Origin: Acidobacteriaceae bacterium
GTDB taxonomy: Bacteria; Acidobacteriota; Terriglobia; Bryobacterales; Bryobacteraceae
Assembly: GCA_019239585.1 (NCBI GenBank)
Contig: JAFAZU010000428.1
Location: 1 to 5,360, forward strand
Length of the DNA: 5,360 nt
Reading direction: 5' to 3'
Part shown: piece by piece, positions 1-5,360 of the stretch
How positions within the stretch are numbered: the stretch's first letter is position 1
Layout: every line of letters starts with the position of its first letter
Notes under the pieces: model-generated
What the model saw: the letters and a program-made list of their open reading frames with translations, nothing else
What the model was told of the DNA's origin: nothing
Database searches by the model: none
Position numbers and translations under genes: made by a program

Positions 1-68
1 CTCATACGCCTAAGGACATTGCCGCTTCCGTGAAAGCTGTCTCTGAATTTTCGGCAGTTGCGGCGTGA
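1..68 (+). CDS. 3' end of an upstream gene, possibly dihydropteroate synthase (folP)
   Basis: An open frame enters from the left edge and ends at TGA 66-68, giving the 21 C-terminal residues HTPKDIAASVKAVSEFSAVAA. The other two plus frames are closed by stops at 11-13 and 31-33, so this is the only plus frame that can continue in from upstream. The stop overlaps the ATG of the next gene by one base (TGATG), which indicates a shared transcript and translational coupling. Dihydropteroate synthases commonly end with an Arg-x-His motif followed by a short amphipathic helix, and the leading His with the helix-like DIAASVKAVSEF tail would fit. A pteridine-reductase-like gene directly downstream also fits a folate operon. 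The fragment is too short for a firm assignment, so the reading of a coding tail is much safer than the name. Confidence 0.5.
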   Translation, partial: HTPKDIAASVKAVSEFSAVAA

Positions 69-787
69 TGGCGGACCCTGGCCGACGCGTACTGGTAACC
101 GGCGCAGCAAAGCGGATTGGTCGGGTGATTGCCATCGAGTTAAGCCGTCGCGGTTTTGAAGTGGCGATTCATTATGGCCAGTCACGTCGTGAGGCTGAGG
201 AAGTTTCGCGGGAGTGCGGCGGCGCTCCGATCTTTCAGGCGAATTTAGCGGAGGTCCGACAGATCCGGCGGTTGTTTTCGGAAGTTCGGGAACGTTTTGG
301 CCCGCTTCGGTATCTGGTCAACAATGCGGCCCGGTTCACGCGCGTAGATCCGCTGGAGATCACCGAAGAAGACTGGGATTTTATTCACGACGTCAATCTG
401 AAAGCGACGTTCTTCTGCTGCCAGGAAGGCGCCAAACAGATGAAAGAGCAGGGAAGCGGGCGCATTGTCAATATTAGCTCCCTAGGCGGAGTTCGCCCCT
501 GGGCCGAACACGTTCACTACAATGCTTCTAAAGCGGGCGTGATCATGATGACCAAGGGCTTGGCGAAAGCGTTGGCACCGCAGATCACAGTCAATTCCGT
601 TGCGCCGGGCGTGATTCCCTTTGAGGGCGATGTCGATGAGCGCGTGCAGAAGATGATTGATGCGACTCCGATGCGCCGGGCAGGACGGCCGGAAGAGATC
701 GCCGAAACGGTTTACTTTTTTCTGACAGGGCCAGATTTCATCACGGGACAGACGCTAGTAGTGGACGGCGGTTTAAACGACCGTTAA
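68..787 (+). CDS. short-chain dehydrogenase/reductase, pteridine reductase/FolM-like
   Basis: A 239-residue NAD(P)H-dependent oxidoreductase of the classical SDR fold, probably cytoplasmic. The cofactor site is TGAAKRIG at residues 11-18, where Arg16 replaces the usual Gly. This TGxxxRxG form is typical of pteridine reductases (PTR1) and FolM and goes with NADPH use. Next come HYGQSRREAEE (35-45), NNAARF (85-90), Asn110, NISS with Ser138, and Tyr151-x3-Lys155 as the catalytic pair. The segment APQITVNSVAPG (170-181) and the ending TGQTLVVDGG (226-235) follow the FolM pattern. PTR1 has Asp where this protein has Ser138, so pterin reduction is inferred; another carbonyl substrate (FabG-like) remains possible. 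I chose ATG 68 over the adjacent GTG 65 because it forms the TGATG junction with the upstream stop. No strong Shine-Dalgarno sequence is seen, consistent with coupled translation. Full length for the family. Confidence 0.93.
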   Translation: MADPGRRVLVTGAAKRIGRVIAIELSRRGFEVAIHYGQSRREAEEVSRECGGAPIFQANLAEVRQIRRLFSEVRERFGPLRYLVNNAARFTRVDPLEITEEDWDFIHDVNLKATFFCCQEGAKQMKEQGSGRIVNISSLGGVRPWAEHVHYNASKAGVIMMTKGLAKALAPQITVNSVAPGVIPFEGDVDERVQKMIDATPMRRAGRPEEIAETVYFFLTGPDFITGQTLVVDGGLNDR

Positions 788-3093
788 CAGAAACAGTTGT
801 TGCTGGAGGCGTATTCCGCTTCAACCAGTCCGTCACGGAATGACCGGAGCGAGACAGCATCAATAGCTTGCAGGAGCGTTTTGATCTTAATGGGCTTCGA
901 TATAAAATCATCCATTCCCGCCTGAAGGCACAGATCGCGATCCTCGCTCATGGCGTGCGCAGTCAAGGCGATGATAGGAATATGACCGCCTGTGAGCTGC
1001 TCTTGTGCCCGGATGTTCGCTGTGGCTTCCAATCCACTCATGACAGGCATTTGAATATCCATAAGGATGAGATCGAACTGCCCGGTTTCGAAAGCCGAAA
1101 TGGCTTCGGCTCCGTTTTTCGCGACCGAAACCGTGTAGCCATGTTTTTTGAGCAGTGCCGTCGCCAGTCGCTGGTTGACCTCATTGTCTTCGGCAAGCAG
1201 CACCCGTAAATTTTTGTCGGGTGCAGATAGGCGTGTGTGCGCTGCACTCCTCGCCTCGCTGCTTTTACGCGCCGTTTGATCCAGGACGTTCTGAACGGTC
1301 CGTCTTAGTTCCTTTTGCCCCAGCGGTTTGGTAAGATACGCGGCTATGCCCAGTTCGCGACACCGTACAACATCCTCACGACGCGCGGCGGAGCTTAACA
1401 TCATCACCGTCAACCCCATCATCTCCGGCTGCCTGCGAACGTACTCGCACAGCTTGAAGCCATCCATTTCGGGCATACAGACGTCGAGCAGGATCAGGTC
1501 AAAGCGATTTCCGTTTGCTTCCGCCCGCTCGAGAGCAGCAATAGCCGCTCTCCCGTTATCAGCCAGCATGGGCCTCATTCCCCAACGCGCGACCATTTTC
1601 TCCAGAATGGTGCGGTTCGTCAGGTTATCATCCACGATCAGGACCGAGATCCCTTCGAGGGGGCTCAATCCCGTGGATACGTGCTCCGGCGCGCACCGCG
1701 CAATTCCAAAGTTGGCAGTAAAGTGAAAAGTGCTTCCCACGCCGGGGCAGCTCTCTACCCAAAGCCTTCCACCCATCATGTTGACAAGCTGGCGTGAAAT
1801 CGTTAGACCCAGTCCTGTGCCACCATAGCGGCGCGTTGTTGACCCATCAGCCTGCGTGAACGGTTCGAAGATCGCCGACTGCTTCTCCTGAGAGATACCA
1901 ATACCTGTGTCTTTCACAGAGAAATGCAAGACGGCTTGATTCTCCTCCCGAGATTGGAGCTTTACAGCTATAAAAATCTCGCCCTGCTGAGTAAACTTTA
2001 GGGCATTTCCGGCTAGGTTCGTAATGATCTGGCGCAAACGGCCAGGATCGCCAAGGACAGTTTGCGGCAGTTCGGCATCGATTTCAAGCAGGAGCTCGAG
2101 CCCCTTCTGATCGGCGGAGATACTCAGCGGGTTCAGTGCTCCCCACAGCGTCTCCGACAGCTCGAAAGGTACTTCTTCAAGGTCGAGTTTGCCGGCCTCA
2201 ACCTTTGAGAAATCGAGTATATCGTTAATAACAGTTAGCAGAGCTTCTGCTGAAGACTTGACGGTACTCACATACTCATGCTGCTCTTGATTCAGTTCCG
2301 TTTCGAGCACTAACTCCGTCATGCCTATAACGCCGTTCATCGGTGTTCGAATTTCGTGACTCATATTGGCGAGAAACTCGCTTTTGGCCCGGCTTGCGTC
2401 TTCAGCCCGCTCTTTTTCATGGCTCAGTTCGGCGTTTATGCGGAGTAGCGGGCCGGTAATCGCGCGACGGATTGTGAAATTGACCAGCACGGCCGCAACA
2501 GCAAGCGTAATCCCCAAAACGATGAGCGCAATCATGCGCTGGTGCGCCGACTGAGCTTGGACCGCGCTAAGCTGCTGGTGTAAGTCCTGGGAGAATTCCT
2601 CTCTTGCGCTTCTCAGCGCCGCGTTGAGGGACGTGATACGTTCCGCGAGGTCGCGCATGCGCGCCTGCGCCTGCGGCGTGATATCTGCCGGATTTTCGAG
2701 AATGTCGCCATAGGTTTGGCTTGCATCTTTGAGAAACTGCTCAATGCGTATAGCCAATCCTTTTGCCTGACTGGATCGCCCATGTGCCAGCCCTATCATA
2801 CGGGCTATTCCCCTCAGGCTTCCGATCGTGACGCGACAGTCCTCGGCGGCGCCTTCCAGTTCGGAAGCGCTCTGAACAATAACAGCCTTGTTGAAACCCC
2901 GGACAGCACGGTGAAAAGCGGCTTCGGCTTCTTGCGCGCTCTGCACGGCAGGGAATAGCACATCGGAGGTTTGGCGCAAACTCCGTCCCTCATCGCGGCC
3001 CTGGATCTGGCCGAGGGCCATCGTGACAATTGAGCCCAGAATAAAGATTCCGATACTCAGCCAAATCTTAGCGGTGATGCTCATGTGTCTCAT
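784..3093 (-). CDS. membrane-bound hybrid sensor histidine kinase with two receiver domains
   Basis: A 769-residue sensor kinase and the last gene of the minus-strand operon. Membrane segments lie near residues 10-29 and 187-208, enclosing a periplasmic domain of about 155 residues that is almost wholly helical and polar, of four-helix-bundle type. A short HAMP-like linker (RRAITGPLLRINAEL) follows. HisKA has phospho-acceptor His246 in FLANMSHEIRTPMNG. HATPase_c has an N-box with Asn359/Asn363, DTGIGI (395-400) and GGTGLGL (424-430). Receiver 1 (about 482-604) has Asp488/489, phospho-acceptor Asp537 and Lys589; receiver 2 (about 629-748) has Glu635/Asp636, Asp679 and Lys733. All these catalytic residues are intact. 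There is no HPt domain, so output needs a separate phosphotransfer protein or an intramolecular relay. The protein ends with a 20-residue tail terminating Cys-Phe-Cys. An ATG at 3150 would lengthen it but lies inside the upstream gene without a ribosome site; ATG 3093 has GAGAG six bases upstream. Confidence 0.96.
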   Translation of the reverse strand: MRHMSITAKIWLSIGIFILGSIVTMALGQIQGRDEGRSLRQTSDVLFPAVQSAQEAEAAFHRAVRGFNKAVIVQSASELEGAAEDCRVTIGSLRGIARMIGLAHGRSSQAKGLAIRIEQFLKDASQTYGDILENPADITPQAQARMRDLAERITSLNAALRSAREEFSQDLHQQLSAVQAQSAHQRMIALIVLGITLAVAAVLVNFTIRRAITGPLLRINAELSHEKERAEDASRAKSEFLANMSHEIRTPMNGVIGMTELVLETELNQEQHEYVSTVKSSAEALLTVINDILDFSKVEAGKLDLEEVPFELSETLWGALNPLSISADQKGLELLLEIDAELPQTVLGDPGRLRQIITNLAGNALKFTQQGEIFIAVKLQSREENQAVLHFSVKDTGIGISQEKQSAIFEPFTQADGSTTRRYGGTGLGLTISRQLVNMMGGRLWVESCPGVGSTFHFTANFGIARCAPEHVSTGLSPLEGISVLIVDDNLTNRTILEKMVARWGMRPMLADNGRAAIAALERAEANGNRFDLILLDVCMPEMDGFKLCEYVRRQPEMMGLTVMMLSSAARREDVVRCRELGIAAYLTKPLGQKELRRTVQNVLDQTARKSSEARSAAHTRLSAPDKNLRVLLAEDNEVNQRLATALLKKHGYTVSVAKNGAEAISAFETGQFDLILMDIQMPVMSGLEATANIRAQEQLTGGHIPIIALTAHAMSEDRDLCLQAGMDDFISKPIKIKTLLQAIDAVSLRSFRDGLVEAEYASSNNCFC

Positions 3094-3099
3094 CTGCAA

Positions 3100-3104
3100 C
3101 TCTC
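3100..3104 (-). promoter_or_regulatory. ribosome-binding site deciding the kinase start
   Basis: On the minus strand GAGAG lies six bases before ATG 3093, and its first G is the last base of the preceding gene's TAG stop. Ribosomes ending the binding-protein gene would therefore stop right on the kinase start signal. This favours ATG 3093 over the in-frame ATG at 3150 (no purine-rich stretch upstream) and over ATG 3084. Confidence 0.6.
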
Positions 3105-3589
3105 TACCGCTGGCCGGAGAGCTTGTAGGCTGGCTCCCCTGGCGCGCCATTCAGCTTGACGATGCTCACACGGTCGTCCACTTGATTGGAGTGAATGGGA
3201 CCGATCGCTCCAGGGTTTGACCCTACAAAGGTTCGCACCGCCGCTGACGAGCTTAAGATACGAGGTTGTACCACTGTTTTGCCTTCAAAGCTCATTTGTA
3301 TGAAGTACCTTTTGTAGTCGGCTTCCGACATTCGGCAGACCGCCTTAAGAAGCAGGTGCAGTTCGGGGCTTCCCGGCCCAAATGCGACCGGCAGGACTTT
3401 CCGGCCGTCGGACCAAGCGGATTTCTCTCCCAAGTAGATCGCTCGCAAGTCGTCCGAAGAGAGCGCATGAACGGCGCTGGATTTGTTCACAACTATGACG
3501 AGATCAACGACACCTTCGGACTTTCCTCCAGACACCTCGGGCGCCAGCAGGGATATCACAATGAGCAATGGTATGAGTTGCCGGAGCAT
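3104..3589 (-). CDS. small PstS-like periplasmic phosphate/oxyanion-binding protein
   Basis: A 161-residue exported protein, the middle gene of the minus-strand operon. Residues 1-22 form a signal peptide (MLRQ, then the hydrophobic run LIPLLIVISLLAP). The mature part starts with a beta strand (VVDLVIVVNKSS) and carries the family pattern LSSDDLRAIYLGEKSAWSDG (43-62), VLPVAFGPGSPE (65-76), YKRYFIQMSFEGK (92-104) and FVGSNPGAIGPI (121-132). These match the short proteins usually annotated as phosphate ABC transporter substrate-binding proteins. Full-length PstS is roughly twice as long, so this is the compact form and not a truncation: both the signal peptide and the final GAIG region are present. 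No pstC, pstA or pstB lies nearby, which argues for a role in sensing or ligand presentation. The start is 8 bp after the porin stop, with a weak GAAGA ribosome site. Phosphate as the ligand is a family inference only. Confidence 0.85.
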   Translation of the reverse strand: MLRQLIPLLIVISLLAPEVSGGKSEGVVDLVIVVNKSSAVHALSSDDLRAIYLGEKSAWSDGRKVLPVAFGPGSPELHLLLKAVCRMSEADYKRYFIQMSFEGKTVVQPRILSSSAAVRTFVGSNPGAIGPIHSNQVDDRVSIVKLNGAPGEPAYKLSGQR

Positions 3590-3597
3590 GACTGTCT

Positions 3598-4935
3598 TCA
3601 GAACGTAAATGCCATCTGGGCATCAAGGCCGTTCGATGGTTTTACGCCGAGCTGATCGAAGCGGTTATATTGCAACTTGAACGCAGCGTAATCGGCAACA
3701 TCCCAGCGCAACCCTACTGAGGGACCCATCATCCTGCCGAGATATGCGTTCACGGGATCGTTGATGGGAGAACTGACATATTGATAGCGGAAATAAGGCC
3801 GATAGGCGCCGAATTTGCGCGAAATCTGGCTGTACATCAGGGGCGTTCGAAAGACATGGTTTTGTCCGACCATTCGGTTGTCGAGCAACACCCCTTCATT
3901 GAGAAACTCCCAGGTCGGCGTAGTGTACACGGCATACAGGCTCTTGATGCTCTGTTCCACATGCGGAATACCGGAAGGATTTAATCTGTCGTGGTAGTAC
4001 GAACCGCCGATTTGTATCCCGTGCGCCCACTCCGGCGCGATATAGGCGGCCAAGTTGTAGCCCTTGTTATCCCTGTCAGCGAGGAAGTTCTGAACCGGTG
4101 CTTTAGCGAGATCGGATGCGCGGCCGTTTGTCGCTTCGGCGATCCAGTGAAGCCCCCATTTTCGCGTGCCCGGCACCAACCCGGACATGGATAGCCCAAC
4201 CGAGTGGACGGGAAGAAGGCCGCCTTGGTCTTCGAAGGAATACATGAAAGGGCGGCCGGTTGCCGTCTGGAACCATGTACCGTGGTGAAAGGCAGTGTTG
4301 TAATAGCCGATAGCCGTGTGGTACCGTCCGCCGCTGATTTCGAAGTATTCGCTTGGGCGATAAGTCAGTTGCATGCGTTCGATGTCCAGTCCCCAGGCGT
4401 TACTGGTGTCGGAATCGATTACAAGCTCACTTACGAAGCTCAGTTTTTCTGATAGCTTTGAAGAGATGAACAGGTCAAATTGCCCCGATTGAAAGGTGGC
4501 GTGAGAGGGAGCGTTGAGTGGAAACAGCAGCGGATTCGCAGCGCTGCCGATACCGGCATTTAAATCCAGGAACCCGCGTATTTTGAGGGTGGGACCGCCG
4601 CCCGGAAGCTCCATGTGATCATGTGGATCGCTGGCTGCTTCCGCAGACCCATCACTAGATGAGGGGGAAGCATCAGCCTGTTCGGGGGGCGGTTCGGTTG
4701 CTTCGGACGGCTTGGGCGCACTCACGACCGGGCTCGCCTCCGGCCCGCTTTGGCGAGTTAGTTTGTTTTCGAGTTCTTTGATCCGGGCCTCATCCGCTGC
4801 CAGACGATCCAGAAGCGTTTGGAGTGTGTGTTGATCGATGACGGGTTGTGCCGTCTGCACCTGTTGTGCTCGTACGACCACGGACCCGGCAAGTACCGCA
4901 GCGCAGATTCCGGCTTTGACGTTGAGCAAGAGCAT
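3598..4935 (-). CDS. porin-like outer-membrane beta-barrel protein with N-terminal coiled coil
   Basis: A 445-residue protein, first gene of the minus-strand operon. Residues 1-23 are a signal peptide (hydrophobic AGICAAVLAGSVVV, cleavage likely after VRA). Residues about 35-62 form a heptad-like coiled coil (LLDRLAADEARIKELENKL), then a Pro/Ser/Glu/Ala-rich linker runs to about 112. From about 115 onward the sequence alternates polar and hydrophobic residues with many Tyr, Phe, Trp and Gly, as in barrel strands, and it ends AQMAFTF, the C-terminal aromatic signal for outer-membrane assembly. The architecture resembles porins of the OprO/OprP type and other barrels with a periplasmic trimerising coil. 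Solute specificity cannot be read here, but the PstS-like neighbour suggests an anion. ATG 4935 is chosen because it begins right at the signal peptide; AGAGG is only 2 bases away. TTG 4929, eight bases from it, and GTG 4998 are alternatives. Confidence 0.82.
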   Translation of the reverse strand: MLLLNVKAGICAAVLAGSVVVRAQQVQTAQPVIDQHTLQTLLDRLAADEARIKELENKLTRQSGPEASPVVSAPKPSEATEPPPEQADASPSSSDGSAEAASDPHDHMELPGGGPTLKIRGFLDLNAGIGSAANPLLFPLNAPSHATFQSGQFDLFISSKLSEKLSFVSELVIDSDTSNAWGLDIERMQLTYRPSEYFEISGGRYHTAIGYYNTAFHHGTWFQTATGRPFMYSFEDQGGLLPVHSVGLSMSGLVPGTRKWGLHWIAEATNGRASDLAKAPVQNFLADRDNKGYNLAAYIAPEWAHGIQIGGSYYHDRLNPSGIPHVEQSIKSLYAVYTTPTWEFLNEGVLLDNRMVGQNHVFRTPLMYSQISRKFGAYRPYFRYQYVSSPINDPVNAYLGRMMGPSVGLRWDVADYAAFKLQYNRFDQLGVKPSNGLDAQMAFTF

Positions 4936-5135
4936 AGCCTCTATGAGAGAGTTCGGCCCAACAAATCTTTCTCTCTGTGAAGCGCTCGCAAACAGCACAA
5001 AAACCGCTACTTAGGGTCGGACAATTCTGATGCAGTTCTGTTACGAAGCTCAGATTAAGAACGATCCAACCCTCAAGAAACACCGCGAGTCGCTCTGGCA
5101 TGAGAGGTCTTCCGTTAGGAGGCTACCTTCCTTTT
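4936..5135. promoter_or_regulatory. divergent intergenic region between the porin operon and the exported-protein gene
   Basis: About 160-200 bp separate two genes that point away from each other, so both promoters should lie here. I scanned both strands for sigma-70-like pairs and for Pho-box-like direct repeats and found nothing convincing. On the minus strand, AGAGG at 4938-4942 is the likely porin ribosome site. On the plus strand, TAGGAGG at 5116-5122 serves the right-hand gene. No hairpin terminator is visible. Confidence 0.4.
5116..5122 (+). promoter_or_regulatory. strong ribosome-binding site for the right-edge gene
   Basis: TAGGAGG is close to the full anti-Shine-Dalgarno complement and is the best ribosome site in the window. 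It lies 13 bases before the in-frame GTG at 5136, longer than the usual 5-9. It lies downstream of the alternative ATG at 5100, so it cannot serve that start. It supports GTG 5136 as the beginning of the gene. Confidence 0.5.
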
Positions 5136-5360
5136 GTGCGTCCGTTACGATACCTGTCTACTGTCTGCCGCATCGGGGTCCCACTCGTCTTAGTTCTGGG
5201 GAGCGCCGTGTCGCAAGCATGGGCACAAAGCACCACGCCCACGGGCGCTACAAGCTGTTTAAGTATCCCGCCCAGCTTTGTTCCTTTCAGCTCTATCTAC
5301 TATGTGAGCGCTCCAAACGCAAATGGAGACTACCTTGTCGTCGGTAACATGTCTTTGGAA
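5136..5360 (+). CDS. 5' part of a gene for an exported protein of unknown function
   Basis: An open frame without a stop runs to the right edge. From GTG 5136 it gives 75 residues. Residues 1-30 are a textbook signal peptide: a basic start (MRPLRY), the hydrophobic core VPLVLVLGSAVS, and QAWA before the predicted cleavage at Gln31. The mature part begins with a Ser/Thr/Pro stretch containing Cys41, then IPPSFVPFSSIYYVSAP (44-60) and NGDYLVVGNM (63-72), which look like beta strands of a secreted domain. I do not recognise the family. An in-frame ATG at 5100 would add 12 residues and make an unusually long signal peptide without a ribosome site. The gene is divergent from the porin operon and may share its regulation, but nothing in the sequence proves that. 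Truncation is caused by the window edge. Confidence 0.7.
   Translation, partial: MRPLRYLSTVCRIGVPLVLVLGSAVSQAWAQSTTPTGATSCLSIPPSFVPFSSIYYVSAPNANGDYLVVGNMSLE

Noticed and set aside
65..67. GTG as the start of the dehydrogenase
   Set aside because: It would add only one Met before the ATG at 68, and the ATG forms the standard TGATG overlap with the upstream stop.
1328..1726. 132-codon plus-strand open frame opposite the kinase
   Set aside because: It lies wholly antisense to strongly conserved kinase/receiver sequence, has low-complexity Ser/Arg-rich composition and no recognisable domain; it mirrors the codon bias of the real gene.
3094..3150. Kinase start at ATG 3150
   Set aside because: It would extend into the upstream gene with a Ser/Pro/Gln-rich segment and has no ribosome site, whereas ATG 3093 has GAGAG at good spacing.
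3266..3655. 129-codon plus-strand frame opposite the binding protein gene
   Set aside because: Antisense to a gene with a signal peptide and family motifs; no domain or ribosome site of its own.
4431..5053. 13-bp direct repeat TTACGAAGCTCAG at 4431-4443 and 5041-5053
   Set aside because: One copy is within the porin coding region; a single 13-base match in 5.4 kb is within chance expectation and no flanking similarity extends it.
5000..5090. Minus-strand TTGGAT / TCGTAA as a sigma-70 promoter for the porin operon
   Set aside because: Spacing is 17 but the hexamers match the consensus poorly, especially the -10; not better than background.
5030..5347. 105-codon plus-strand frame near the right edge
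   Set aside because: It overlaps the frame with a clear signal peptide and strong ribosome site; its own translation is rich in Arg, Cys, His and Trp with no domain and no ribosome site.

Overview
The window is ordinary, densely packed bacterial chromosome from a Gram-negative (diderm) organism: it encodes an outer-membrane beta-barrel ending in an aromatic residue, two exported proteins with signal peptides, and a membrane-bound hybrid kinase. The base composition is moderately GC-rich. The style of the kinase and porin reminds me of Acidobacteriota, but that is an impression and not a demonstrated assignment. No tRNA, rRNA, CRISPR array, insertion sequence or phage gene is visible.

Left side, plus strand (1-787): the last 21 codons of a gene that may be dihydropteroate synthase (folP). 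Its TGA overlaps the ATG of a short-chain dehydrogenase resembling the pteridine reductase/FolM group (TGAAKRIG cofactor motif, Tyr/Lys catalytic pair). If both readings are right, this is a small folate/pterin operon. The dehydrogenase stop (785-787) and the stop of the convergent kinase gene (784-786) share one TTAA palindrome, so there is no intergenic space between the two operons.

Centre, minus strand (4935 down to 784): a tight three-gene operon read right to left. It holds a porin-like outer-membrane protein with an N-terminal periplasmic coiled coil, an 8-bp gap, a small PstS-like periplasmic binding protein, a 10-bp gap, and a hybrid histidine kinase (two membrane segments, helical periplasmic domain, HisKA, HATPase_c, two receiver domains). 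No ABC permease or ATPase is present. The simplest inference is an envelope sensing unit: the barrel admits a solute, the soluble protein binds it, and the kinase reports it. The ligand (phosphate or another oxyanion by homology) is unproven.

Right edge, plus strand (5100 or 5136 to the end): a divergent, truncated gene with a clear signal peptide and a strong AGGAGG ribosome-binding site. It encodes an exported protein of unknown function that continues past the window. The 160-200 bp between it and the porin should hold both promoters, but I see no convincing -35/-10 pair.
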